NCBI RefSeq assembly: GCF_017115165.1
Contig: NZ_JABXKF010000019.1
Span: forward strand, 18,028 to 82,027
Direction: 5' to 3'
DNA: 64,000 nucleotides
Origin: Nostoc sp. LPT
GTDB lineage: Bacteria > Cyanobacteriota > Cyanobacteriia > Cyanobacteriales > Nostocaceae
Below the pieces are notes generated by a model, which worked only from the letters and a program-made list of their open reading frames with translations, was not told the DNA's origin and did no database searches. Every line of letters begins with the position of its first letter. Within the stretch, counting starts at the first letter, position 1. A program made the position numbers and the translations under genes. Shown here piece after piece: positions 9,239 to 18,138 of the stretch.

Positions 9239-9913
9239 ATGTTCAAGACTAAATTGTCAGAATCCCGTGCTTGGGGGGAACTTAAGACCTCAAAGTTCAT
9301 GGATCGCCATATCGGAGCGATCGCAGCTTTAATTTTAATTAGCTTACTGAGTTCATTGAGTGGAACACCATTTGACCATAGCATCTCTAACGGCTGGGAA
9401 GCCTTTCTCTGGGGATTGGCAGAGCCAGTAATTAGCTTAAATTGTTTAATTGGTATTGTTGCCATTGGCTTACTCTCATCTGTGTTTGTTCGTGGCGCTG
9501 CGATCGCTGGATGTTTTATCTTCGCAACAGTTTTGGGCATTGTAATTCATATATCCCAGCTAAATTTACCAGGCACAGAAATAGCCATCGCCATTTCTAC
9601 CATTGTTTTTGGTACTATGCTGATGATGCCAAATCAACTAAACTTTCTGGTGCTTGCTTTGGTGGGCATCAGTGCTGGTTTATTTCAGGGTTACGCTAAT
9701 GCTGAATCTATTGTTGCGGCAGGAATGATACCAGTAGTTGCCTATATACTAGGCATTACCTTAACTCTGTTTGCCGTTGCCATGAGTGCCAGAGAAATTG
9801 GTGTTGCAATGGGTATGGGAGAAATAAACCGAATTTTACCCTGGAAAATCAGCCTTGCTGGCTTCGCTTTTTGTGCGATCGGCATCGTGTTTTTAAGCAA
9901 TTCGCTTATTTAA
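9239..9913 (+). CDS. HupE/UreJ-like integral membrane protein
   Basis: 224 residues with about six hydrophobic segments. The segment WGLAEPVISLNCLIGIVAIG resembles the conserved first signature of HupE/UreJ metal permeases, and GISAGLFQGYANAESI sits where that family has its second His-rich signature; here the usual histidines are replaced. HupE/UreJ proteins are associated with nickel or cobalt supply, but the lost histidines make metal transport doubtful. No hydrogenase or urease gene is adjacent. A start at the internal Met (9299) is possible but would still leave all membrane segments. Confidence 0.65.
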   Translation: MFKTKLSESRAWGELKTSKFMDRHIGAIAALILISLLSSLSGTPFDHSISNGWEAFLWGLAEPVISLNCLIGIVAIGLLSSVFVRGAAIAGCFIFATVLGIVIHISQLNLPGTEIAIAISTIVFGTMLMMPNQLNFLVLALVGISAGLFQGYANAESIVAAGMIPVVAYILGITLTLFAVAMSAREIGVAMGMGEINRILPWKISLAGFAFCAIGIVFLSNSLI

Positions 9914-9948
9914 ATCAAATATTTCAATTCAGTGGAATACATTCATTC

Positions 9949-9980
9949 GTGGGGGCGTACACCTAGCTGTGCGCCCCCAC
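9949..9980. terminator. GC-rich hairpin after the HupE-like gene
   Basis: GTGGGGGCGTACA pairs with TGTGCGCCCCCAC (one G-T wobble) around CCTAGC, 36 bases after the stop codon. There is no T-run, so it could also be a dispersed repeat. Confidence 0.45.
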
Positions 9981-10076
9981 CGCGTTTTCAGACTGGACAA
10001 GCAAGCACGTTCTACTAATGAATAAGTTGATGCACCTCTGCGGTAATCTAGAGACTATATATATAAATATAAGGTT

Positions 10077-10640
10077 ATGACACCTGAAGAAATTGCGGCT
10101 ACGCTCACAGAATTATTTGACACATCGGCTGTTGCTACGACTGCTCCTGGATCGTGGCAAGTAGACACTCCTACTTTTCGGCTGTTGGTGCTGCTTTCCG
10201 AAGATAATACTTGGCTGCGAGTTTTACTGCCTATTCTGCCCATCCAAGAAGCCCAACCATTTTTAGAACAGTTCCTAGAAGCCAACTTTGATGACACTCA
10301 AGAAGTACGTTACGCTTTATATGAAGGAGTAATTTGGGGGGTATTTCAACATCACAGTGGAACTTTAGTGAGTGCAGATTTATCCAATGCAATCAACCGA
10401 CTTTTATCTCTCCATCAGGCTAGATTAGATAATGTCTTTAATCAACTAGTTGAAAGCCGCATCCGGCAAATTATTCAGGCAGCAAAACAGCAAGGACAAT
10501 CTCTGCAAGCTACCATGCAAAGCTTAGAACGCTTTTACGCCGAAGGAATGATGGGCGAAATAAATCAAACTTCACAAGGGCGAGAAGAAGTCTTAACTGC
10601 TTGGCGACGTCAGTTAGAACGTTTATGGAATGAGGGTTGA
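10077..10640 (+). CDS. Conserved cyanobacterial protein of unknown function
   Basis: 187 residues, soluble, no signal peptide. The first two thirds (TPTFRLLVLLSEDNTWLRVL, FLEANFDDTQEVRYALYEG, GVIWGVFQHHSGTLVSADL) have the alternating pattern of the small alpha/beta fold shared by YbjN and secretion-chaperone-like proteins. The end is helical (RLDNVFNQLVESRIRQII). I cannot name a function. It is 54 bp upstream of the DUF2358 gene and in the same direction, so the two could be co-transcribed. Confidence 0.7.
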   Translation: MTPEEIAATLTELFDTSAVATTAPGSWQVDTPTFRLLVLLSEDNTWLRVLLPILPIQEAQPFLEQFLEANFDDTQEVRYALYEGVIWGVFQHHSGTLVSADLSNAINRLLSLHQARLDNVFNQLVESRIRQIIQAAKQQGQSLQATMQSLERFYAEGMMGEINQTSQGREEVLTAWRRQLERLWNEG

Positions 10641-10693
10641 TTTCCATTTTTCAGTTTTCATATTAAACCAATTTACAGATATATTTATCTATC

Positions 10694-11071
10694 ATGGATA
10701 TCATTGAAATCCTCAAAGAAGACTATCAAAGATTCCCAGTTAATCAAACTTACAGCATTTATACCCCAGAAGTTTATTTTCAAGATCCATTGAATAAATT
10801 TCGTGGTGTTAAAGGTTACAAAGCAATGATTAATTTTATCGAAACTTGGTTTATAAATCCCAAGATGGACTTACATAATATTCAACGTTTAGGAGACACA
10901 ATAAAAACTGAGTGGACACTCAGTTGGAATACTCCTCTCCCCTGGAAGCCACGAATCTCTATTCCTGGTTGGAGTGAATTAGGTCTTAACTCTGATGGTT
11001 TAATTGTCTCCCATATCGATTATTGGAACTGTTCACGCCTAGATGTAGTGAAACAGCATTTTTCCTCTTGA
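10694..11071 (+). CDS. DUF2358 (NTF2/SnoaL-like) protein
   Basis: 125 residues. The layout EILKEDYQRFPVNQTYSIYT, VYFQDPLNKFRGVKGYKAMI and KTEWTLSWNTPLPWKPRI is typical of the DUF2358 family found in cyanobacteria and plastids, a cone-shaped NTF2-like fold. No catalytic residue can be assigned. The family is stable in phototrophs but its role is unknown. Confidence 0.8.
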   Translation: MDIIEILKEDYQRFPVNQTYSIYTPEVYFQDPLNKFRGVKGYKAMINFIETWFINPKMDLHNIQRLGDTIKTEWTLSWNTPLPWKPRISIPGWSELGLNSDGLIVSHIDYWNCSRLDVVKQHFSS

Positions 11072-11200
11072 AAAAGTTAATAATTGATATATCTGAACAG
11101 ATGATTGCTATTACACTAAACGTAACAACAAAAGCCACTAATCTTTATGAACCAGAAATAAAAGGATACAGAGCAAGTAAATTTCCTTATGGGGATTGTG

Positions 11201-11227
11201 AATTTTGAATTTTGAATTTTGAATTCG
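11201..11227 (+). repeat. Short tandem heptamer repeat TTTTGAA
   Basis: Three copies of AATTTTG in a row immediately precede the Uma2-family gene. This is a typical cyanobacterial STRR. It also supplies a spurious TTG codon at 11219. Confidence 0.75.
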
Positions 11228-11239
11228 GAGCAAAGCGAC

Positions 11240-11980
11240 GTGACGGCTGCCAAAAATCCTGAAAACCCTGCTGAATTAACTATACATACAGAAGCAGAAG
11301 ATATTATCATTCCCCCTAGTGATTTATGGAGTGATGAGCCTCCTTTGGAAAGCGATCTACACCGCGAGCAAATTGAACTACTGTTGGCGTGTCTGAAATG
11401 GTGGTGGCGTCAGCGTAATGATTTTTATGCTACTGGAAATTTAACAATTTATTTTAGCCCAGAACAGATTACTACGCGAGACTTTAGAGGGCCAGATTTT
11501 TTTGTCGTCAAGGATTGTGAAAATCGCCCCCGCAAAAGTTGGGTATTATGGGCAGAACAAGGAAAGTATCCGAATGTGATTATTGAATTACTTTCTAACA
11601 GTACTGCTAAGGTTGACAAAGGTCTGAAGTTTGAACTTTACCAAGAGACTTTTCGCACGCCGGAATATTTTTGGTTTCACCCCAATACTTTGGAGTTTCA
11701 AGGATTTCGTTTAGTGGGTGGTAAATATCAACCTTTGGAACCAAATGCTCAAGGGTGGCTGTGGAGTCAGCAGTTAGAATTATTTTTGGGAATTTATGAG
11801 TCCAAATTACGGTTTTTTAACGTAGATAATCAGTTGGTAGCGACTCCCGAAGAAAGGGTACAAGCAGCAGAACGAAAAATTGAAGCTGAACGACAACAGA
11901 GGGAACTTGTACAACAGCAAGTAGAAGAACTGAAGGCTAGATTGAAGGAATTGGGGGTTAATCCAGAAGAGTTAGAGTAG
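11240..11980 (+). CDS. Uma2-family (DUF820) PD-(D/E)XK protein
   Basis: About 247 residues from the GTG at 11240, which has GGAG nine bases upstream; a TTG at 11219 lies inside the heptamer repeat and lacks a ribosome site. The sequence GPDFFVVKD, PNVIIELLSNSTAKVDKGLKF and LYQETFRTPEYFWFHP matches the Uma2/DUF820 nuclease-like fold (D...E-x pattern), a family very expanded in cyanobacteria. A C-terminal coiled coil (AERKIEAERQQRELVQQQVEEL) is usual for this family. The cellular role is unsettled; association with mobile DNA is only inferred. Confidence 0.85.
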   Translation: MTAAKNPENPAELTIHTEAEDIIIPPSDLWSDEPPLESDLHREQIELLLACLKWWWRQRNDFYATGNLTIYFSPEQITTRDFRGPDFFVVKDCENRPRKSWVLWAEQGKYPNVIIELLSNSTAKVDKGLKFELYQETFRTPEYFWFHPNTLEFQGFRLVGGKYQPLEPNAQGWLWSQQLELFLGIYESKLRFFNVDNQLVATPEERVQAAERKIEAERQQRELVQQQVEELKARLKELGVNPEELE

Positions 11981-11992
11981 GAAAAATAAGCA

Positions 11993-12181
11993 CTACTTCT
12001 CTTTCTCTTCATCTAGTGCTTTTTGGATAGCACGACGGCAAAATTCTGGAGGATCATCTTTAGCTTTTACCTCTTCCTTCATAGTTTCGGTAACACGAAA
12101 GCTAAGATTTGCTATTAACTTTTCTTCTCTGTTTGATTCAATAGGGTTTAAATTTTCTGGTGTTCCTTTGGGATTAGGCAT
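11993..12181 (-). CDS. Small ribbon-helix-helix-like protein
   Basis: 62 residues. NLSFRVTETMKEEVKA resembles the strand-helix start of CopG/ribbon-helix-helix DNA-binding proteins, followed by PPEFCRRAIQKALDEEKEK as the second helix. Such proteins are often antitoxins, but no toxin partner is adjacent. It converges with the Uma2-family gene, with 12 bp between the stops. The assignment rests on a short motif. Confidence 0.55.
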   Translation of the reverse strand: MPNPKGTPENLNPIESNREEKLIANLSFRVTETMKEEVKAKDDPPEFCRRAIQKALDEEKEK

Positions 12182-12311
12182 TTATATAGAAACGTAAATA
12201 TAGCTTGAACGATATGCGCGCATAACAATAGATTTTATTTAAGGTAGGTGTTCACCCTGGAAAAGTTGACACCTACCAATATCCACTATCAAAAATGGAC
12301 ACTTCTATTTT

Positions 12312-12689
12312 ATGTTTACGCGTTCCGAACTTGAAATCAAAACCATCCGAGAGTTACGCGACTTATGCCGACGCTACGGTATCAAGCCGACAGGGAACCC
12401 AGGATACAAAGTTTCTTACATCACTTCTCTGATGGCATTCCCGCAATTAGCATTACATCAGATGCAAGAGGGAAGAGGGTTAAAGGCTCCCACTTTCACG
12501 ACTTTTCAGTATATTGGCGCAGCGATAGATGAGATGAGTTCACCTACAGATGAGCAAATAGCACTGATTCGGCTAACACTGGAAGGTAGGAAAATGAGTT
12601 ACCCCGATAGATTTGAACAGGAAAAGCTGTTGAACTTGCACAAGGCTAAGATGCTTGTTGAGCAAGCTTTTGCCATGTTGAGCCAGTAA
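12312..12689 (+). CDS. Conserved hypothetical protein with SAP-like N-terminus
   Basis: 125 residues, charged, no membrane segment. ELEIKTIRELRDLCRRYGI looks like the helix pair of SAP/Rho-N-type nucleic-acid-binding modules, but the rest is unrecognised. The start ATG follows a 130-bp non-coding gap after the divergent small gene at 11993. Function unknown. Confidence 0.55.
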   Translation: MFTRSELEIKTIRELRDLCRRYGIKPTGNPGYKVSYITSLMAFPQLALHQMQEGRGLKAPTFTTFQYIGAAIDEMSSPTDEQIALIRLTLEGRKMSYPDRFEQEKLLNLHKAKMLVEQAFAMLSQ

Positions 12690-12825
12690 ACAGCCCCGCT
12701 CGCAATTTTTAGGTAATTAAACCATAGTGCAGGGTAGCACAACTGTGCTGCTCTACGGGGGATTGAAACAAAATCCCCCAATACTTTAGAGTGAATAATA
12801 AACTCAATTCCAAAGCGCGATCGCA

Positions 12826-13107
12826 ATGACTGATAAAGAACTCAAACATCTACTTGAGAGTAATGCTAAAACAGTCCAAGCTATGTTAGATGAAATGGCG
12901 GAAGCACGTCAGGAACGCCAAGAACTCCGAGAAGGAATGCTTCAAATCCAGAATGCAGTAGCACAATTAACAAACATACAAGAGAGAATAACCAATTTAC
13001 TAATTTCTCTTGATGGCGATCGCCCCACAATTCTCAAAAAACTCTCAGCACTGGAAACTAAGCTTGACCAGTTATTGCAGCAAAACCCAACGGATGAGTT
13101 AGGGTAA
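12826..13107 (+). CDS. Small coiled-coil protein
   Basis: 93 residues, almost entirely heptad-like: ELKHLLESNAKTVQAMLDEM, ARQERQELREGMLQIQNAV, ALETKLDQLLQQNP. A GCGATCGC octamer lies just before the start. No catalytic motif. It is 105 bp upstream of the ArsA-type gene and in the same direction. Function unknown. Confidence 0.6.
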   Translation: MTDKELKHLLESNAKTVQAMLDEMAEARQERQELREGMLQIQNAVAQLTNIQERITNLLISLDGDRPTILKKLSALETKLDQLLQQNPTDELG

Positions 13108-13212
13108 ATACTCATAATAATGCCTATACGTGTTGAAACAACATTTATTTTCCTCAAACAGTCGATAATGTAAATAAATGTAATAAAATTCTCAGGCAGG
13201 ATAGAAGCATCT

Positions 13213-14385
13213 ATGCGTGTAATTTTGATGACTGGTAAAGGCGGTGTGGGCAAAACTTCCGTCGCTGCTGCAACTGGACTCCGTTGTGCAGAACTCGGCT
13301 ATCAGACATTGGTTTTAAGTACAGATCCCGCCCACTCCCTAGCAGACAGTTTTGACATGGAACTGGGACATGCACCTCAAAAAATTCGCCCAAATTTGTG
13401 GGGTGCTGAACTGGATGCGCTGCAAGAACTGGAGGGAAACTGGGGTGCTGTGAAACGTTATATTACCCAAGTTTTACAGGCAAGGGGTTTAGATGGCGTA
13501 CAAGCGGAAGAATTGGCAATTTTACCAGGCATGGATGAGATTTTTGGCTTGGTAAGGATGAAACGCCATTACGATGAAGGTGAGTTTGATGTTTTAATTA
13601 TCGACTCAGCCCCCACTGGCACAGCACTCCGCTTGTTGAGTTTACCTGAAGTCGGTGGCTGGTATATGCGCCGTTTTTACAAACCATTTCAAAACATCTC
13701 GGTGGCACTTCGACCCCTGGTTGAACCTTTGTTTAGACCAATTGCTGGTTTTTCGCTACCTGATAAAGAGGTAATGGATGCACCTTATGAGTTTTATGAA
13801 CAAATTGAAGCTCTAGAAAAAGTATTAACAGATAATACTCAAACCTCAGTGCGTCTTGTCACTAATCCCGAAAAAATGGTGATTAAAGAGTCACTCCGCG
13901 CCCATGCTTATCTGAGTTTATATAACGTTGCAACAGATTTAGTCGTGGCTAATCGGATTATCCCAAGCGAAGTCCAAGATCCTTTTTTCCAACGTTGGAA
14001 GGAAAGTCAGGAGCAATATCGTCGAGAAATTCATGATGATTTTCACCCTTTGCCTGTGAAAGAAGTTCCCCTTTTCTCTGAGGAAATGTGTGGATTAGCT
14101 TCATTAGAACGCCTGAAAGAAACTCTTTATAAAGATGAAGATCCGACTCAGGTTTATTACAAAGAAACAACTCTTAGAGTAGTGCAAGAGGAAAACCAAT
14201 ACAGCTTAGAACTTTACTTACCTGGTATCCCTAAAGACCAAGTTCAACTCAGTAAAACTGGAGACGAATTAAACATTACTATTGGCAACCATCGTCGTAA
14301 CTTAGTTTTGCCACAAGCCTTAGCAGCACTACAACCAGGCGGAGCAAAGATGGAAAATGACTATCTAAAAATCCGCTTTGCTTAG
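13213..14385 (+). CDS. ArsA/Get3-family ATPase with C-terminal HSP20-like domain
   Basis: 390 residues. The deviant Walker [16 protein letters not shown] (signature lysine of the ParA/MinD/ArsA group), [11 protein letters not shown] (switch I) and [18 protein letters not shown] (switch II) identify the family. The last ~75 residues ([36 protein letters not shown]) form an alpha-crystallin-like domain common in bacterial ArsA homologues. There is only one ATPase domain and no arsenic gene nearby, so a tail-anchored-protein or chaperone-type role is more likely than arsenite export. A good terminator follows at 14470. Confidence 0.9.
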   Translation: MRVILMTGKGGVGKTSVAAATGLRCAELGYQTLVLSTDPAHSLADSFDMELGHAPQKIRPNLWGAELDALQELEGNWGAVKRYITQVLQARGLDGVQAEELAILPGMDEIFGLVRMKRHYDEGEFDVLIIDSAPTGTALRLLSLPEVGGWYMRRFYKPFQNISVALRPLVEPLFRPIAGFSLPDKEVMDAPYEFYEQIEALEKVLTDNTQTSVRLVTNPEKMVIKESLRAHAYLSLYNVATDLVVANRIIPSEVQDPFFQRWKESQEQYRREIHDDFHPLPVKEVPLFSEEMCGLASLERLKETLYKDEDPTQVYYKETTLRVVQEENQYSLELYLPGIPKDQVQLSKTGDELNITIGNHRRNLVLPQALAALQPGGAKMENDYLKIRFA

Positions 14386-14469
14386 AACACAAGAGTTTAA
14401 TTTTGTTGAACCTTACTCTGTCAACAAAAATTTAAAACTAAAAAGCAATAATTTTCTCTTGTAGCTAGT

Positions 14470-14499
14470 ACAGACGCAATCTTTTTCGCGTCTGTTTTT
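14470..14499 (+). terminator. Rho-independent terminator after the ArsA-type gene
   Basis: ACAGACGC pairs with GCGTCTGT (8 bp, 10-nt loop) and is followed directly by TTTT. Confidence 0.8.
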
Positions 14500-14656
14500 A
14501 TGATTTTTTGGTGAATTTTGATAAAAGGCAAAAAAATATTTTTATTAATGATTTGACCGTAGTTTTACTGAAGACAAAATGGCGAAATAAATTTCAAAAT
14601 GTCTTTAGATTTAATTATGTCAGTTTTCAAATTATTAATTTATTTTTTTATAAACA

Positions 14657-17600
14657 ATGACCTCCAATTTTGAACAAGATTTGCTTTTATATCGCGAGGA
14701 AGAAAGTTTACTACGCCGCATTACAAACCGTATCCGACGAAGCTTAGAGTTGGAAGAAATTATCACAGTGACAACGGCAGAAGTGCGATCGCTATTAAAA
14801 ACTGACCGAGTGATGATTTACAAATTTCATCCCGATGGTAGTGGTCAAGTGATTGCTGAATCGATTAATAACAATTGTTTGCCATCGCTACTAGGGCTAA
14901 ATTTTCCCTACGATGACATCCCATCCTATGCCCGTGAACTATTTATCAAATCACGCGTGCGTTCTGTTGTAAACGTTGATACTAAAGAGATTGGTCAAAT
15001 TCACCTGCGTGACTTGGATAATGGAGAAACTATCTCAGAAGAGATTCGTTACCGCCCTGTAGACCCCTGTCATATTGAATATTTGACGGCAATGGGCGTA
15101 AAATCCTCTGTAGTAGCGCCTATTCTCTATCAAGATCAGCTTTGGGGGCTGCTGGTGTCTCATAATTCTGAAGCGCGTTTGATTTCAGAATATGAGCTAG
15201 AAGCAATACAAATGGTAGTCGAGCAGCTGTCAATGGCGATCGCTCAAAGTACCCTTCTGACTCAAGTTCGCAAAACAGCCGAACAAGAAGCGATCGTTAA
15301 TCGCATTGCTACTCTGTTACATTCACTGCCGACAATTGTATTACAGCCAGCCCTAGAAGAGGCTGTTGCTGCCTTTAATGGTGTCGGTGGCAGGCTTTGC
15401 CTTAGAAATGAAGCTTTTGATTTCCACAATGGCAACGCGATCGGCTTAATAGAATGCTTAATACCAGGAAATACTTGTATCAAGCTTTATATCTGTGGAG
15501 AGCAACCTGTGATGCCAGAACAAACTATATATCCACTCATAGAACAGTATAGTATCTGGCAAGAACACTACAAGTCGAATAAGTACGATGTTTGGGCAAT
15601 TTCAGATATATATAAAATTTCTGACTTGCGAAGTTTGCAAGTTGCTTTTCAACCAACTAGAATTCGCAGTATGTTGATGATCCCGCTCCAATATCGTCAG
15701 CAATTACTGGGCTACTTAAGTATTTTCCGCAGCGAAATAGATACAGAAATTCTCTGGGCGGGGCAATATGATAGCGATCAAAGGCAACAGTATCCCCGAC
15801 AATCCTTTGAGGTTTGGCGCGAATCTAAAAAAGCACAAGCTCAAAAATGGACGGTTGAAGAGATTGAACTGGCTAGAAACCTCAGTAAACACTTTGCTTC
15901 TGCAATTCAGCAGTATGAATTATACCAACAAGTACAAGTCTTCAATGAAAACTTAGAAAAACAAGTCAAAAGACGCACCGCTGAGTTACAACGGACAGCT
16001 GAACAACAACAGGCTGTGTTTAAAGTTATTGCCGAAATTCGGGAATCTCTGGACACAAATACGATTTTTCAAACCACTACTAAAGAAGTTTGTCAATTAA
16101 TCAAAGCCGATCGCGTTTCTGTTTATCGTTTTGATTCTAATTGGGGTGGTGAATTTGTTGGAGATTTCGAGGCTGCTAGTCCATACTGGTCGAATGAGTC
16201 CGAACTAGGTATTAATACAATTTGGAATGACACTTACTTACAAGACACACAAGGAGGACGTTACCGCAACAATGAGACATTTGCGGTCGATGACATCTAC
16301 AATATGGGGTTTGCTCAGTGTCATATCGACAATCTAGAGCAGTTTCAAATTCATGCTTTTGTGCTTGCTCCGATTTTTGTTGGGCAAAAACTTTGGGGTT
16401 TACTAGCAACTTATCAACACACTGGCCCCCGGCAATGGAAAACTTCTGAAGTTAACTTTCTCAGTCAGATTGCTGCCCAAATGGGTGTAGCACTCCAGCA
16501 AGCTGATTTACTTTCTCAGACACAACAGCAGACATTAGATTTGCAACAAGCAACAGAACAACAACGGGTATTGTTTGAAGTTGTGGCGAAAGTTAGAGAA
16601 TCTCTCGATCTAGATGCGATTTTTCAGACAACCACCCAAGAAATTTGTAAATCATTACAAGCAGATCGAGTTGCAGTCTACCGCTTTGAGGCTGATTGGA
16701 GTGGTGAATATATCGCCGAGTTTGTGGGTGATAAGTGGTTAAAGCTAGTAAGTTCTGATACCAATACAGTTTGGCAAGATAGCTATTTACAGGAAACCCA
16801 AGGTGGGCGATATCGTCACAATGAAACCTTTGTAGTCGATGACATCTATGAAGTTGGCCACTCTCAATGCCATGTTACGGCTTTAGAGCAAATTCAAGCA
16901 AGAGCTTATGCGATCGCACCTATATTTATCGGGCAACAGCTATGGGGCTTGCTAGCAGCTTACCAGAATTCTGCACCCCGCCATTGGGAAGCCTCAGAAA
17001 TTAAATTTATTACTCAAATTGCCAATCAACTTGGGGTTGCACTCCAACAAGCTCAATTACATAATCAAACCAAAGAGCAAACTCAAAAGCTAGCTCAAGC
17101 TTTGCATGATTTAAAGCAAACTCAAACCCAACTGATCCAAACTGAGAAAATGTCCTCATTAGGTCAACTAGTAGCTGGTGTTGCTCACGAAATTAATAAC
17201 CCCGTGAACTTCATTTATGGCAACATCAATCATGTCAATGATTACACCCAAGATTTACTCAGTATCCTAGACCTCTATTTCCAAAATACTCCCAACCCTA
17301 GTCCTGAGATTAGCGATCGCGCCTTCGAGATCGACTTAGAATTTATCATGGAAGATTTGCCCAAAACTCTATCTTCTATGAAAATTGGAGTCGATCGCAT
17401 CCGGCAGATTGTCTTGGGTTTACGGAATTTCTCTCGCCTTGACGAAGCAGAAAAAAAGCCAGTTGATATTCATGAGGGCATTGATAGCACCTTGCTAATT
17501 TTGCAGCATCGCTTGAAAGCAAAACCAGAAAGTCCGGCGATAAAATTAGTCAAAGAATATACTAACCTTCCTTTAGTAGATTGCTATGCCGGGCCACTAA

Positions 17601-17965
17601 ATCAGGTATTTATGAATGTTTTAAGCAATGCGATCGATGCTTTAGAAGATTACACGGAATCTCAATCAAAACCTCATAGCAGTCAAATTACTATCCGTAC
17701 TGCTTTTGGAGAACTTGAAGGCAATATCAAGAGTGTAGTCATTCGGATTGCAGACAATGGGCCAGGAATACCCGAAGCTCTCAGAGCAAGAATCTGCGAT
17801 CCCTTTTTCACAACTAAGCCAGTGGGAAAAGGCACTGGCTTGGGGTTGTCAATTAGTTACCAGATTGTCGTAGATAAACACGGTGGTGTGTTTAGATGTG
17901 ATTCTCAGCCTGGGTTAGGTACAGAATTTTGGATTGAAATTCCGATTAGACAAATTAGTCATTAG
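14657..17965 (+). CDS. Knotless phytochrome / cyanobacteriochrome hybrid sensor histidine kinase
   Basis: 1102 residues. The first module lacks an N-terminal PAS and has a phytochrome GAF with DDIPSYARELF (DIP motif) and PCHIEYLTAMGV (bilin Cys138-His139). A PHY-like domain follows (about 210-430) with FRSEIDTEILWAG and the tongue motif PRQSFEVW near 380. Two cyanobacteriochrome-type GAFs come next: DDIYNMGFAQCHIDNLEQFQ (Cys555-His556) and DDIYEVGHSQCHVTALEQIQ (Cys738-His739). The kinase has H box VAHEINNPVNF (His844), N box NQVFMNVLSNAIDAL, G1 ADNGPGIP and G2 GKGTGLGLS. The arrangement recalls knotless Cph2-type phytochromes such as All2699 of Nostoc, with an extra bilin GAF. No receiver or regulator gene is adjacent. 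Chromophore binding is inferred from the Cys-His pairs. Confidence 0.88.
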   Translation: MTSNFEQDLLLYREEESLLRRITNRIRRSLELEEIITVTTAEVRSLLKTDRVMIYKFHPDGSGQVIAESINNNCLPSLLGLNFPYDDIPSYARELFIKSRVRSVVNVDTKEIGQIHLRDLDNGETISEEIRYRPVDPCHIEYLTAMGVKSSVVAPILYQDQLWGLLVSHNSEARLISEYELEAIQMVVEQLSMAIAQSTLLTQVRKTAEQEAIVNRIATLLHSLPTIVLQPALEEAVAAFNGVGGRLCLRNEAFDFHNGNAIGLIECLIPGNTCIKLYICGEQPVMPEQTIYPLIEQYSIWQEHYKSNKYDVWAISDIYKISDLRSLQVAFQPTRIRSMLMIPLQYRQQLLGYLSIFRSEIDTEILWAGQYDSDQRQQYPRQSFEVWRESKKAQAQKWTVEEIELARNLSKHFASAIQQYELYQQVQVFNENLEKQVKRRTAELQRTAEQQQAVFKVIAEIRESLDTNTIFQTTTKEVCQLIKADRVSVYRFDSNWGGEFVGDFEAASPYWSNESELGINTIWNDTYLQDTQGGRYRNNETFAVDDIYNMGFAQCHIDNLEQFQIHAFVLAPIFVGQKLWGLLATYQHTGPRQWKTSEVNFLSQIAAQMGVALQQADLLSQTQQQTLDLQQATEQQRVLFEVVAKVRESLDLDAIFQTTTQEICKSLQADRVAVYRFEADWSGEYIAEFVGDKWLKLVSSDTNTVWQDSYLQETQGGRYRHNETFVVDDIYEVGHSQCHVTALEQIQARAYAIAPIFIGQQLWGLLAAYQNSAPRHWEASEIKFITQIANQLGVALQQAQLHNQTKEQTQKLAQALHDLKQTQTQLIQTEKMSSLGQLVAGVAHEINNPVNFIYGNINHVNDYTQDLLSILDLYFQNTPNPSPEISDRAFEIDLEFIMEDLPKTLSSMKIGVDRIRQIVLGLRNFSRLDEAEKKPVDIHEGIDSTLLILQHRLKAKPESPAIKLVKEYTNLPLVDCYAGPLNQVFMNVLSNAIDALEDYTESQSKPHSSQITIRTAFGELEGNIKSVVIRIADNGPGIPEALRARICDPFFTTKPVGKGTGLGLSISYQIVVDKHGGVFRCDSQPGLGTEFWIEIPIRQISH

Positions 17966-17996
17966 TCATTGGTCATTGGTCATTTGTCATTGGCAA
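17951..17996 (+). repeat. Short tandem repeat of (A/G)GTCATT
   Basis: Five to six near-identical 7-mers (TTAGTCA / TTGGTCA / TTTGTCA) run across the kinase stop codon. Typical cyanobacterial STRR. Confidence 0.8.
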
Positions 17997-18138
17997 AGAC
18001 TTTTACCTTTAACTAAAGCGTATTACCGAGCTCCAAATTTTTGAAGAAGTTGGGGATCTAAATCAGGGTTAAATGATATTTCATCCTACAGTAATTGGAT
18101 TTTTATGACAAGCAATAATTGTATTGCTAAACAGTACA

